NCBI RefSeq assembly: GCF_028885415.1
Contig: NZ_CP118527.1
Coordinates: forward strand, 7,502,001 to 7,566,000
Length of the DNA stretch: 64,000 nt
Source: Streptomyces coeruleorubidus
Lineage (GTDB): Bacteria > Actinomycetota > Actinomycetes > Streptomycetales > Streptomycetaceae
Direction of reading: 5' to 3'
Part shown: positions 42,634 to 51,759 of the stretch, piece by piece
Position numbering within the stretch: position 1 is the stretch's first letter
How the letters are laid out: every line of letters starts with the position of its first letter
Notes under the pieces: generated by a model
Databases searched by the model: none
What the model was told of the DNA's origin: nothing
What the model saw: the letters and a program-made list of their open reading frames with translations, nothing else
Made by a program: the position numbers and the translations under genes

Positions 42634-44100
42634 ATGCGCGAAGTTCAAGCCCGTGCGGGCACGGGGCAGGTCGTCGTCATCGGGGCGGGAATCGCGGGAC
42701 TGGCCGCCGCGCACCGGCTGCTGGAGCGCGGGGCGCGGGTGACCGTGCTGGAGGCCTCCGACCGGGTCGGCGGCAAGCTGCTGCACGGGGAGATCGCGGG
42801 CGCGCGCGTGGACCTCGGCGCCGAGTCGATGCTGGCCCGCCGCCCCGAGGCCGTGGCGCTCGCCCGGGAGGTGGGCCTCGCCGACCGGCTCCAGCCGCCC
42901 GCGACCGCGACGGCCTCGATCTGGACCCGGGGCGCGCTGCGCCCGATGCCCAAGGGACACGTGATGGGCGTGCCCGGCACGGCGGCGGCCCTGTCCGGCG
43001 TGCTGTCCGACGAGGGCCTCGCCCGCATCGACCGCGACGCCGAGCTGCCCCGCACGGAGGTCGGCGACGACGTGGCCGTCGGGGAGTACGTGGCCGCGCG
43101 CCTCGGCCGCGAGGTCGTCGACCGCCTGGTGGAACCCCTGCTGGGCGGCGTCTACGCGGGCGACGCGTACCGCATCTCGATGCGCTCGGCCGTCCCGCAG
43201 CTCTTCCAGGCCGCCCGCAGCCACACCTCTCTGACCGAGGGGGTCCGCGAGCTCCAGGCGAAGGCGGCCGCCGCCCAGCAGACCGGCCCCGTGTTCATGG
43301 GCCTCCAGGGCGGCGTCGGCACCCTGCCCCTCGCGGTGGCGGAGTCGGTGCGGGCACGCGGCGGCGAGATCCTGACGGGAACGCCGGTGACGGAGCTGAG
43401 CCACAGCGCCGCGGACGGCGGCGGATGGCGCGTGGTCGCGGGTGAGCGGGTGCTGCACGCGGACGCGGTCGTGCTCGCCGTCCCCGCCCCGGCCGCCGCC
43501 CGGCTCCTGCGCACCGAGTCCCCCGGGGCCGCCGCCGAGCTCGGCGGCGTCGAGTACGCCTCCATGGCCCTGGTCTCCCTCGCCTACCGCCGCGCCGAGA
43601 CGGCCCTCCCCGAGGGTAGCGGCTTCCTCGTGCCGCCGGTCGACGGGCGCACCATCAAGGCCTCCACCTTCGCCTCGCAGAAGTGGGGCTGGATCGCCGA
43701 CGAGAACCCTGACCTGGTCGTCCTGCGCACCTCCGTCGGACGGCACGGCGAGACGGAGATCCTCCAGCGCGACGACGACGGGCTCGTGGCGGTCTCCCGG
43801 CACGACCTGAAGGCGGCGACCGGCCTGGACGCCACCCCCGTCGCCACCCGCGTCACCCGCTGGGACGACGGCCTGCCTCAGTACCCCGTCGGCCACCACG
43901 CGCGCGTGGCCCGCATCCGCGAGCACGTCGCGAAGCTCCCGGGGCTCGCCGTGTGCGGCGCGCCGTACGACGGCGTCGGCATCCCGGCGTGCATCGCGAG
44001 CGCGTACGCCGCGGTCGGCCAGATCCAGGGTGACCTGCGGGCTGTGCAGGAGCTCACCGCCCACCCGGTGCAGAGCCTGCACGGCGGAGCGGGAGAATGA
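42634..44100 (+). CDS. hemG: Coproporphyrinogen III oxidase / protoporphyrinogen oxidase (HemY type)
   Basis: This 488-residue FAD enzyme has a dinucleotide motif [17 protein letters not shown] at the start and the C-terminal FAD block [20 protein letters not shown]. In actinobacteria the HemY-type protein works as CgoX, oxidising coproporphyrinogen III to coproporphyrin III with O2. Translation of the next gene, hemQ, begins inside this gene's stop codon, so product and next enzyme are coupled. No membrane anchor is seen. Older annotations call it protoporphyrinogen oxidase, hence the symbol used. Confidence 0.93.
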   Translation: MREVQARAGTGQVVVIGAGIAGLAAAHRLLERGARVTVLEASDRVGGKLLHGEIAGARVDLGAESMLARRPEAVALAREVGLADRLQPPATATASIWTRGALRPMPKGHVMGVPGTAAALSGVLSDEGLARIDRDAELPRTEVGDDVAVGEYVAARLGREVVDRLVEPLLGGVYAGDAYRISMRSAVPQLFQAARSHTSLTEGVRELQAKAAAAQQTGPVFMGLQGGVGTLPLAVAESVRARGGEILTGTPVTELSHSAADGGGWRVVAGERVLHADAVVLAVPAPAAARLLRTESPGAAAELGGVEYASMALVSLAYRRAETALPEGSGFLVPPVDGRTIKASTFASQKWGWIADENPDLVVLRTSVGRHGETEILQRDDDGLVAVSRHDLKAATGLDATPVATRVTRWDDGLPQYPVGHHARVARIREHVAKLPGLAVCGAPYDGVGIPACIASAYAAVGQIQGDLRAVQELTAHPVQSLHGGAGE

Positions 44101-44849
44101 GGAGCATGAGTGACGACGCCTCCACCACGGCCTCCAGCGCCACGCCCGACCGCATCCCGAACAAGGGCAAGCTGGCCAAGGACCTCAACGAGGTCATCCG
44201 CTACACGCTCTGGTCCGTCTTCAAGCTGAAGGACGTCCTCCCCGAGGACCGCGCCGGGTACGCCGACGAGGTCCAGGAGCTGTTCGACCAGCTCGCCGCC
44301 AAGGACGTGACCATCCGCGGCACGTACGACGTCTCGGGCCTGCGCGCCGACGCCGACCTCATGATCTGGTGGCACGCGGAGACCAGCGACGCGCTGCAGG
44401 AGGCGTACAACCTCTTCCGCCGCACGAAGCTGGGCCGGGCGCTCACGCCGGTGTGGTCGAACATGGCGCTGCACCGGCCCGCCGAGTTCAACCGCTCGCA
44501 CATCCCGGCGTTCCTCGCCGACGAGACGCCCCGCAACTACGTGAGCGTCTACCCCTTCGTGCGCTCCTACGACTGGTACCTGCTGCCCGACGAGGACCGC
44601 CGCCGCATGCTCGCCGACCACGGCAAGATGGCCCGCGGCTTCCCGGACGTGCGCGCCAACACGGTCGCCTCGTTCTCCCTCGGCGACTACGAGTGGCTCC
44701 TCGCCTTCGAGGCCGACGAGCTGTACCGCATCGTCGACCTCATGCGCCACCTGCGCGCCTCGGAGGCGCGTCGGCACGTGCGCGAGGAGGTCCCGTTCTT
44801 CACGGGCCGCCGCAAGGACATCGCGGAGCTGGTCGCGGGTCTGGCCTGA
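44097..44849 (+). CDS. hemQ: Coproheme decarboxylase HemQ/ChdC
   Basis: This 250-residue protein of the chlorite-dismutase-like family makes heme b from coproheme by two peroxide-dependent decarboxylations. [16 protein letters not shown] holds the conserved catalytic Tyr of actinobacterial ChdC, and [10 protein letters not shown] supplies the proximal heme His. ATG 44097 overlaps the cgoX stop (ATGA); ATG 44106 also fits, but its Shine-Dalgarno would be very close. The ferrochelatase that must act between CgoX and HemQ is not in this window. Confidence 0.95.
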   Translation: MRSMSDDASTTASSATPDRIPNKGKLAKDLNEVIRYTLWSVFKLKDVLPEDRAGYADEVQELFDQLAAKDVTIRGTYDVSGLRADADLMIWWHAETSDALQEAYNLFRRTKLGRALTPVWSNMALHRPAEFNRSHIPAFLADETPRNYVSVYPFVRSYDWYLLPDEDRRRMLADHGKMARGFPDVRANTVASFSLGDYEWLLAFEADELYRIVDLMRHLRASEARRHVREEVPFFTGRRKDIAELVAGLA

Positions 44850-46472
44850 TCAGCGGAGCGGTCGTTCGGCCCCGGGCTGCTCCGGGGCCGCCGAGCGCGG
44901 CTGCGGCTGCGGCTTCGGTTCCGGACGCGCGGCGCACTCCGCACCCCGTCCCGGCAGCCGGCCCTCCAGGAGGTACGCCTCCATGTGGCCGTTGACGCAG
45001 GCGTTCGGCCCGCCCGCCAGGCCGTGCGCGCCGGCGTCCCGCTCCGTCACCAGGACCGAGCCCGCGAGGCGGCGGTGGAGTTCGAGGGCGCCGTCGTACG
45101 GCGTGGCGGCGTCCCGCTCGGCGGCCAGGATCAGCGTCGGCGGCAGTTCGCCCGGCCCGGTGCCGACGTCGAGCGGACGCTGCCGCGGCCCCGCCCAGTA
45201 GGCGCAGGGCAGGTTCGTCCACACGTTGTCCCAGGTCTCGAAGGGCGCCACCCGCGCGAGCCGGGTGTTGTCCCGGTCCCACACCTCCCAGTCCGTCGGC
45301 CAGGGGGCGTCGTTGCACTCGACGGCCACGTAGACGGCGCGTGAGTTCTCCGCCTCGACGGCGGCCTCCGGGTGCTGTGCCGCCTGCTCGACCAGCGGCC
45401 CGGGATCGCCCTTGAGATACGCCGACAGCGCGTGCGCCCGGTGCGGCCACTGGTCGTCGTAGTACCCGGCCTGGAGGAACGCCCCCTGCAACTGCCCCGG
45501 CCCGACCTTTCCGCCGGCCGGTTCGACGGCCAGCCGCGCGCTCGCCCGCTCGTAGCCGCGCCGCACCTCCCGCGCTGTCCTGCCCAGCCCGTACACGTCG
45601 TCGTGCCGGGCGATCCACCTCCGGAAGTCCCGCCAGCGGCCCTCGAACGCCGCCGACTGGTCGAGGTTGTTGCGGTACCAGATCTGCGCCGGGTCGGGAT
45701 CGACCGCCGAGTCGAACACCATCCGCCGTACGTGGCCGGGGAACAGCGACGCGTACAGCGACCCGAAGTACGTGCCGTACGACGAGCCCATGAAGGTCAG
45801 CCGTTCCTCGCCGAGCGCGGCGCGCAGCACGTCGAGGTCGCGGGCGTTGTTCAGCGAGTGGTAGTGCCGCAGCGCGCCGCCGGCCCGCTCGGCGCAGCCG
45901 CGCGCGTACACCTTCGCCTGCGCGATGCGTTCCTTCTTGTGCGACTCGGAGGGGTGCGTCGGCGCCTGCGTGGGTCCCTTGAAGAACCGCTTGGGATCCA
46001 TGCAGGACAGCGGTGCGGAACGGCCCACCCCGCGCGGCGCGTAGCCGACGAGGTCGTACGCGGCCGCGATCCGCTTCCACTCGGGGAGCAGGCCGACGAG
46101 GGGGAAGTACAGGCCGGAGGCGCCCGGGCCGCCCGGGTTGTGGACCAGGGCGCCCTGGCGGCGGACCTTGCGTTTGCTGTTGTGCGGGTCCTTGTGCGTG
46201 GCCCGGGCACGGCCGACGGCGAGCTCGATCTGCCTGCCGTCGGGCTGTGCGTAGTCCAGCGGGACGGTGACCGTGCCGCACTGCATGGTGCCGGGCAGGT
46301 CCTGCGCGTCGGGACACGGGCCGAAGTCGATGCCGGCCGCCTTCGCCCGGGCGGCGGCCACCGCGGTGCCGCGCAGCTCGGCCGCGGCCCTCGCGCCAAC
46401 GGTGTCCGGGGCGGCGGTGAGGGCGCTCAGCAGCAAGGATCCTGCTGTCGAGTAGAGGAGGGCGGCTCTCAT
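44850..46472 (-). CDS. Secreted alpha/beta hydrolase (tripeptidyl-aminopeptidase-like)
   Basis: This 540-residue exported serine hydrolase of the Streptomyces TAP/SlpD-like family has a short Sec-type signal (MRAALLYSTAGSLLLSALTA). Cap and core domains follow, with the nucleophile in FMGSSYGTYFGS near 227, Asp in AERDAATPYDG near 460 and His in DAGAHGLAGG near 487. The C-terminal domain carries the family's Cys pair (NACVNGHM, AECAA) and ends in a Pro/Gln/Lys-rich tail. ATG 46472 follows AAGGGA. It probably cleaves tripeptides from protein N-termini outside the cell. Confidence 0.85.
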   Translation of the reverse strand: MRAALLYSTAGSLLLSALTAAPDTVGARAAAELRGTAVAAARAKAAGIDFGPCPDAQDLPGTMQCGTVTVPLDYAQPDGRQIELAVGRARATHKDPHNSKRKVRRQGALVHNPGGPGASGLYFPLVGLLPEWKRIAAAYDLVGYAPRGVGRSAPLSCMDPKRFFKGPTQAPTHPSESHKKERIAQAKVYARGCAERAGGALRHYHSLNNARDLDVLRAALGEERLTFMGSSYGTYFGSLYASLFPGHVRRMVFDSAVDPDPAQIWYRNNLDQSAAFEGRWRDFRRWIARHDDVYGLGRTAREVRRGYERASARLAVEPAGGKVGPGQLQGAFLQAGYYDDQWPHRAHALSAYLKGDPGPLVEQAAQHPEAAVEAENSRAVYVAVECNDAPWPTDWEVWDRDNTRLARVAPFETWDNVWTNLPCAYWAGPRQRPLDVGTGPGELPPTLILAAERDAATPYDGALELHRRLAGSVLVTERDAGAHGLAGGPNACVNGHMEAYLLEGRLPGRGAECAARPEPKPQPQPRSAAPEQPGAERPLR

Positions 46473-46586
46473 CGCGTATCCCTTCGGTGCACGGTGGCGA
46501 CAAAAGGGATGTTTCGTGGGGCGGTTGGGGAAGGCAAGCACCGTCCGCCGGTGTCGGCGCCGATGCCCCTGTGCGCCCCCGGCCTG

Positions 46587-47360
46587 TCAGTCGTGTGCCC
46601 AGGGGGTGTCCGTGAAGGCGGCGCGCAGGTCCGGTTCGCCGATCGCGCGGACGCCGCGTACGGCCACGGAGGTGAGGTACGTGCGGTCGTCGGCGGTGCC
46701 GTCCGCTTTCCGGGTCAGTGCGCCGAGCAGCCGCCGGCCGGCCGGGGAGGCCCAGCGCGAGTACGGGTGGACCTCGATGCGGGCGACGGCGAGGCAGCTC
46801 AGGGTCAGGGCGAGCGGCAGCGCGAACCACAGGGCCACCAGATGACGCGGCATGTCCGGCGGAGCGGGCGTCAGCAGCGCGGCGACGCCGAGAACGAGTA
46901 CGGCGACGGCAGCCACGCGCACCTGCCGGACGGCCGCCGCGACCGTCGTACGGGCGCTGTCGGGCACCGCGAGCCCCGCGCGCACCAGCCGGTCGGCGAT
47001 ACCGCGCACCGCGTCCGCCGTGGCGGCGGTGGCCCGCACCGGCGCGATCCGGGACTGCCCCTCGGGGCCGATGGCCCCGATGACCGACCGCTCCATCTCG
47101 TCCCGCCCGCGCGGATCCACGACCGTCGCCCAGCCGGTGTGGGCCAGGAGCAGCCGGCGCTGGCGCGCCATGGCGACGAGGGTGACGTCGGCGACCCGCC
47201 GGGGCCCGCCGGAGAGGAACGCGGCCTCGTAGAGCGTGAGTTCATGGGTGTGGCCGGTGTCCGCGTCAGCGGCTGCGGCGCGTACGGCGGCCAGGCACAG
47301 GCGGGTGCACGCCGTGCCGGCCACGGCCCAGGCCGCCAGCAGGAAAAGAACCCAGAGCAT
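46587..47360 (-). CDS. TIGR04222-domain membrane protein
   Basis: This 257-residue protein starts with a membrane helix MLWVLFLLAAWAVAG. The TIGR04222 domain (about 45-120; LTLYEAAFLSGGPRRVADVTLVAMARQRRLLL) is followed by a second helical pair near 150-200 and a polar C-terminus. Many TIGR04222 proteins end in Gly/Cys-rich low-complexity tails; this one has none. Start is uncertain: ATG 47360 has no Shine-Dalgarno, while an upstream in-frame GTG at 47450 would add 30 residues containing a repeated VTYRQH/VTYKQH. An MNIO (DUF692) gene lies 6 kb away. Function is unknown. Confidence 0.72.
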   Translation of the reverse strand: MLWVLFLLAAWAVAGTACTRLCLAAVRAAAADADTGHTHELTLYEAAFLSGGPRRVADVTLVAMARQRRLLLAHTGWATVVDPRGRDEMERSVIGAIGPEGQSRIAPVRATAATADAVRGIADRLVRAGLAVPDSARTTVAAAVRQVRVAAVAVLVLGVAALLTPAPPDMPRHLVALWFALPLALTLSCLAVARIEVHPYSRWASPAGRRLLGALTRKADGTADDRTYLTSVAVRGVRAIGEPDLRAAFTDTPWAHD

Positions 47361-47361
47361 A

Positions 47362-47438
47362 TGTTGTTTGTATGTGACACGGTCCCGGAAACACCATGCC
47401 CCGTTCACGATCCGGACGCAGTGTTGTCGGTATGTGAC
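47362..47438 (-). repeat. 17-bp direct repeats before the TIGR04222 gene
   Basis: TGTTGTTTGTATGTGAC (47362-47378) and TGTTGTCGGTATGTGAC (47422-47438) match at 15 of 17 bases and are spaced exactly 60 bp. They may be tandem operator sites upstream of the membrane-protein gene. Alternatively they are an in-frame 20-codon repeat if translation starts earlier. Confidence 0.6.
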
Positions 47439-47446
47439 GTTCCGTT

Positions 47447-48193
47447 TCACTGCTCCGGCGGCGGGCGGAAGGTGGGCGGCGGAAGCGTGAAGGACGGGCC
47501 CGGGGCTGGAGCCGTGGGCGAGGCCGGATCAGGGAACGCCGTCGGGGGAGTGCTGCCGCCGGCCATGTCGCGGGCCACGGCGTCGAAGTCGACGTAGCCC
47601 GTGGCCTCCAGGACCTTGATGTGGTCGAGGACGGTCGTGTTGGCGTCGTCGGCGAGGTCGCGCACCAGCGAGTTGCGCGTGCTCGCCCGGACCTGGGCGA
47701 CGACCGAGAAGACCCTGCCGTGCGCCAGTCGCAGGATGTTGGCGAACTGGCGGTCGTACTCGGCACCCTGTGCCGCGTCCAGGGTTTCCAGCCACTGCTT
47801 CTGCTGGTCGCTGGGCTCGTCCGGCAGGGCGAGATTCAGCCGCGAGGCGACACCGCGCACCCGTTCGTCGAGGAACCTGTGCCCCTCGACGAGATGCCGA
47901 CCCGCCGTCCGGACGGCCGGCGTCGTCCCCTTCGCCTGCGCCTGCCGCCCCGCGGGCAGCTCCCACAGCCCGGCCAGCCGGACCTTGACGAGGAAGTCCT
48001 GGTCGAGCGCGGACAACGGGCCGTAGCTCGTGCGCAGGGTCTGGGCGCTCAGCACGTCCGGTCCCGCCCCCGGCCGGTCGGTGTACGGCCAGAGGGAGAA
48101 GACCAGCGCGGCGAGCGTCGCCGTCAGACACGTGACGATGAGCCCCGTGCCGCTGACGATGCCTCGGCCCTTGACGGGGGGTCGCGGTCGCAT
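47447..48193 (-). CDS. DUF4142 domain membrane/secreted protein
   Basis: This 248-residue protein has an N-terminal hydrophobic helix (about 12-35; VSGTGLIVTCLTATLAALVFSLW). A DUF4142 four-helix domain (about 60-205) follows, starting LSALDQDFLVKVRLAGLWELPAG, a ferritin-like all-helical fold. A Pro-rich tail ends the protein. ATG 48193 follows AGGAGG. DUF4142 proteins are envelope-associated with no proven activity. It precedes the TIGR04222 gene on the same strand, with the start of that gene's longer form overlapping this gene's stop (GTGA), so the two may be one unit. Confidence 0.82.
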   Translation of the reverse strand: MRPRPPVKGRGIVSGTGLIVTCLTATLAALVFSLWPYTDRPGAGPDVLSAQTLRTSYGPLSALDQDFLVKVRLAGLWELPAGRQAQAKGTTPAVRTAGRHLVEGHRFLDERVRGVASRLNLALPDEPSDQQKQWLETLDAAQGAEYDRQFANILRLAHGRVFSVVAQVRASTRNSLVRDLADDANTTVLDHIKVLEATGYVDFDAVARDMAGGSTPPTAFPDPASPTAPAPGPSFTLPPPTFRPPPEQ

Positions 48194-48578
48194 GGTGGTG
48201 CCTCCTGGTACGGCACCGCGCACGCTAGTGCGCTTCGGGTGCGGAGTTGACATGTTACTGCGGGGTCTACGCCAACTGCCGTACAGGGGCGAATGGTTGT
48301 AACGGGGGGCAGGACGGGACGATTGGGGGAGGCGTGACGGGGGACTCGCCGGGCCAAAGAGGCGCAAAACATTCCATGGCTCCAGGCGGGCGGGACCGGG
48401 GTGTCAGCCCCGGCACACTCGCGCGCGGACTGGCCGGGCGGGCGACTAGCCCACGCGGGTCCTCCGTGCCACCGGGACGCCGTCACGGCGGTGTGGCCCG
48501 TGGCCGCCACCCGCCCGATGGGCCATGTTGCTGACCGTCGAGCCGATCGGCACCGGCCGGATGCGAAGGAGGCCCTGG
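48194..48578. other. Divergent intergenic region before betB
   Basis: This 385-bp gap lies between DUF4142 (minus) and betB (plus). AT-richer patches near 48235-48300 and 48360-48375 could hold promoters in each direction, and AAGGAGG at 48566-48572 is the betB Shine-Dalgarno. No protein-like frame, hairpin or clear operator was seen. Confidence 0.6.
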
Positions 48579-50045
48579 GTGGGTGAGCTGTACATCGACG
48601 GCGAGTGGACCAAGGCGGCGGCCGGTGGCCGGCGGGAGGTGGTCAACCCCTACGACGCCTCCGTCGTCACCACCGTCGACGAGGCCGACGCCACCGACGT
48701 GGACCGCGCCGTGCGCGCCGCCCGGCGTGCCTTCGACGAGGAGGACTGGGCGAACGCCGGCTCCCGCCGCCGGGCCGACCTCCTGCTGCGCGTCCGTGAC
48801 CTGCTGCTGCGCGACCAGGAGGACATCGCCCGCACCGAGACCCTCGACACCGGCAAGACGCTGGCCGAGGCCCGCATCGACGTGGAGGACGTGGCGAACG
48901 CCTTCCGCTACTACGCCGAACTCGCGGGCAAGGACGGCGGCCGGGTCGTGGACGTCGGCCCGGACGTCCTCAGCCGCGTCGTCTACCAGCCCGTCGGAGT
49001 CTGCGCGCTCATCGCCCCCTGGAACTACCCGCTGCTCCAGGCCTCCTGGAAGGTCGCCCCGGCGCTGGCCGCCGGCAACACCTTCGTCCTCAAGCCCAGC
49101 GAGACCACACCGCTCACCACGATCGCCATGATCCGGCTCATCGAGGAGGCCGGCGCACCGCCCGGCGTCGCCAACCTGGTGCTGGGCTCCGGGGCGAGCG
49201 TCGGCGCGGCCCTGACCAGCCACCCCGAGGTCGACCTGGTGTCCTTCACCGGCGGCCTGACCACCGGCCGGTCCATCATGGCCAGCGCCGCCGAGGGACC
49301 GCGGAACATCGCCCTGGAACTCGGCGGCAAGAACCCCAACATCGTCTTCGCGGACGCCGACTTCGACGCCGCCGTGGACTACGCGCTGGACGCCGCCTTC
49401 CTGCACTCCGGCCAGGTCTGCTCGGCCGGTTCGCGCCTGCTGGTCCAGGACTCGCTGCACGACCGGTTCGTCGGGACCCTCGCCCGCCGCGCGCAGGCCA
49501 TCCGGCTCGGCAACGGCCTGGAGGAGGGCACCGAGAGCGGCCCGCTCAGCTCCGCCGAGCACCGCGAGAAGGTCGAGCGCTACATCGCCATCGCCCAGGA
49601 GGAGGGCGCCCGGCTCGTCACCGGCGGCACCCGCCCCGACGACCCCGCCCTGAGCCGCGGCTTCTTCCTGCTGCCGACGGTCTTCGCCGACTGCGACCGC
49701 TCCATGCGGATCGTCCAGGAGGAGGTCTTCGGCCCGGTGGTCACCGTCGAGCGCTTCGGCACCGAGGACGAGGCGGTGGAACTGGCCAACGACACGCGCT
49801 ACGGCCTGGCCGGCGGTGTGTGGACCTCCGACGCGAGCCGCGCCCAGCGCGTCGCCCAGCGGCTGCGGCACGGCACCGTCTGGATCAACGACTTCCACCC
49901 CTATGTGCCGCAGGCCGAGTGGGGCGGCTTCGGCCGCTCCGGCGTCGGACGCGAACTCGGCCCCACCGGGCTGCGCGAGTACCAGGAGGCCAAGCACATC
50001 TACCAGAACCTCGCCCCCGCCCCCTCCGGCTGGTTCAAGGGCTGA
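48579..50045 (+). CDS. betB: Betaine-aldehyde dehydrogenase family protein
   Basis: This 488-residue NAD(P)-dependent aldehyde dehydrogenase would oxidise betaine aldehyde to glycine betaine. WNYPLLQASWK and FTGGLTTGRSI form the cofactor site, the general-base Glu is in ALELGGKNPN (about 265) and the nucleophilic Cys in HSGQVCSAGSR (about 299). GTG 48579 has AAGGAGG six bases upstream. The choline dehydrogenase gene follows after a 142-bp spacer of tandem repeats, and a permease is coupled to that, giving a compact choline-to-betaine module. Other aldehydes are possible substrates. Confidence 0.88.
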   Translation: MGELYIDGEWTKAAAGGRREVVNPYDASVVTTVDEADATDVDRAVRAARRAFDEEDWANAGSRRRADLLLRVRDLLLRDQEDIARTETLDTGKTLAEARIDVEDVANAFRYYAELAGKDGGRVVDVGPDVLSRVVYQPVGVCALIAPWNYPLLQASWKVAPALAAGNTFVLKPSETTPLTTIAMIRLIEEAGAPPGVANLVLGSGASVGAALTSHPEVDLVSFTGGLTTGRSIMASAAEGPRNIALELGGKNPNIVFADADFDAAVDYALDAAFLHSGQVCSAGSRLLVQDSLHDRFVGTLARRAQAIRLGNGLEEGTESGPLSSAEHREKVERYIAIAQEEGARLVTGGTRPDDPALSRGFFLLPTVFADCDRSMRIVQEEVFGPVVTVERFGTEDEAVELANDTRYGLAGGVWTSDASRAQRVAQRLRHGTVWINDFHPYVPQAEWGGFGRSGVGRELGPTGLREYQEAKHIYQNLAPAPSGWFKG

Positions 50046-50070
50046 ACCCCCGCCGGCACACCGCCCGCCC

Positions 50071-50170
50071 GTGGCGCGAGGAACGATCCCGTGGCGCGAG
50101 GAAGGACCCCGTGGCGCGAGGAAGGACCCCGTGGCGCAGGGAACGACCCCGTGACGCAAGAGAACGACAC
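50071..50170 (+). repeat. Five tandem 20-bp repeats between betB and betA
   Basis: The unit GTGGCGCGAGGAAGGACCCC is repeated at 50071, 50091, 50111, 50131 and 50151, with the last copy decayed. Every unit carries a GAGGAA- or GGGAA-like purine run. The repeats lie wholly between two coupled-function genes, ending 17 bp before the betA start, so they may affect readthrough or translation of betA. Confidence 0.88.
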
Positions 50171-50187
50171 AGAAAGCAGGGCACCGC

Positions 50188-51759
50188 ATGGCCCCGACCA
50201 CCGCGCACGGCGCCGAGTCCGCCTACGACTACGTCATCGTCGGCGGCGGCACGGCCGGCTGCGTGCTCGCCGCCCGCCTGAGCGAGGACCCCGACTGCCG
50301 CGTCTGCGTCGTCGAGGGCGGCCCCAGCGATGTCGGCGACGAGCGCATCCTGCGCCTGCGCAACTGGATCAACCTGCTGGGCTCGGAGTTCGACTACGGC
50401 TACACCACCGTCGAGCAGCCGCGCGGCAACTCCCACATCCTGCACTCACGGGCCCGCGTCCTGGGCGGCTGCTCCTCGCACAACACGCTGATCAGCTTCC
50501 TGCCGCTGCCGCAGGACCTCGACGAATGGGTGAGCCGGGGCTGCTCCGGCTGGGACCCGGCGACGATCCTCCCCTACCGCGACCGGCTGCTCACCCGGAT
50601 CGTCCCGGTGGCCGAGGCCGACCGCAATCCCATCGCCAAGGACTTCGTCACCGCCGCCTCCCGCGCCCTCGGCGTCCCCGTCGTCGACGACTTCAACGCC
50701 GAGCCCTTCGCCGACGGCACCGGCTTCTTCTCGCTGGCCTACCGGCCGGAAGGCAACCTGCGCTCCTCCGCCTCCGTCGCCTACCTCCACCCCGTCCTGG
50801 ACCGGCCCAACCTCACGCTCCTGCTGGAGACCTGGGCGCACCGGCTGCTCTCCGACGAGTCGGGCCGGCTGACCCGCGTCGCCGTCCGAAACGCCGACGG
50901 CGAACCCGCCACCGTGCGGGCCGAGCGCGAACTCCTGCTGTGCGCGGGCGCCATCGACACCCCGCGCCTGCTGATGCTCTCGGGCCTCGGTCCGGCCGAC
51001 GACCTGCGGGGCCTCGGCATCGACGTACGGGCCGACCTGCCCGGCGTGGGCGAAAACCTGCTGGACCACCCCGAGTCCGTGATCGTCTGGGAGACGGCGG
51101 GGCCGCTGCCGCCCAACTCCGCGATGGACTCCGACGCCGGCCTGTTCCTGCGCCGCGACAAGGGCCAGCCCCGCCCCGACCTGATGTTCCACTTCTACCA
51201 AGTGCCGTTCACCGTCAACACCGAGCGTCTGGGCTACCCCGTGCCGCCGTACGGGGTGTGCATGACGCCGAACGTGCCGCGTGCCCGCTCCACCGGCCGC
51301 ATGTGGCTGCGCAGCGCCGACCCCGCCGAGCATCCCGCCCTGGACTTCCGGTACTTCACCGACCCCGAGGGGCACGACGAGCGCACCATCGTGGACGGGC
51401 TGAAGGTCGCCCGCGAGGTCGCCGCCACCGACCCGCTGCGCGACTGGCTCGTCCGTGAGGTCGCGCCCGGCCCGGACGTCGTCTCCGACGCCGGCCTGTC
51501 CGAGTACGGCCGCCGTGCGGCGCACACCGTCTACCACCCGGCGGGCACCTGCCGCATGGGCGCCCCGGACGACGCGATGGCCGTCTGCGACCCGGAGTTG
51601 AGACTGCTCGGCGTCGAGGGCGTGCGGATCGTCGACGCGTCGGTGTTCCCGACGATGCCCACCATCAACCCGATGGTGACCGTCCTGCTCGCCGCCGAAC
51701 GCGCCGCCGATCTGATCCTCGACCGTCCCGGCCCCGCGGAACAGGAGGCCCCGCAGTGA
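50188..51759 (+). CDS. betA: GMC oxidoreductase (choline dehydrogenase-like)
   Basis: This 523-residue flavoenzyme of the glucose-methanol-choline family has an FAD motif YVIVGGGTAGCVLAARLSED at the N-terminus and the GMC signature GGCSSHNTLI near 93. The C-terminal active site is in YHPAGTCRMG (His about 450), with VDASVFPTMPTINPM after it. Its place between betB and a permease suggests choline oxidation to betaine aldehyde. ATG 50188 follows a short purine stretch (AGAAAGCAGGG). It overlaps the permease by 4 bp (GTGA). Confidence 0.87.
   Translation: MAPTTAHGAESAYDYVIVGGGTAGCVLAARLSEDPDCRVCVVEGGPSDVGDERILRLRNWINLLGSEFDYGYTTVEQPRGNSHILHSRARVLGGCSSHNTLISFLPLPQDLDEWVSRGCSGWDPATILPYRDRLLTRIVPVAEADRNPIAKDFVTAASRALGVPVVDDFNAEPFADGTGFFSLAYRPEGNLRSSASVAYLHPVLDRPNLTLLLETWAHRLLSDESGRLTRVAVRNADGEPATVRAERELLLCAGAIDTPRLLMLSGLGPADDLRGLGIDVRADLPGVGENLLDHPESVIVWETAGPLPPNSAMDSDAGLFLRRDKGQPRPDLMFHFYQVPFTVNTERLGYPVPPYGVCMTPNVPRARSTGRMWLRSADPAEHPALDFRYFTDPEGHDERTIVDGLKVAREVAATDPLRDWLVREVAPGPDVVSDAGLSEYGRRAAHTVYHPAGTCRMGAPDDAMAVCDPELRLLGVEGVRIVDASVFPTMPTINPMVTVLLAAERAADLILDRPGPAEQEAPQ

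Noticed and set aside
44097..46830. Long minus-strand frame running from hemQ through the alpha/beta hydrolase region
   Set aside because: Out of frame with the hydrolase, whose signal peptide, catalytic triad and Shine-Dalgarno fix the true frame at 44850-46472.
50071..50170. Possible CRISPR array
   Set aside because: Units are contiguous 20-bp tandem repeats with no unique spacers, and no cas genes are present.
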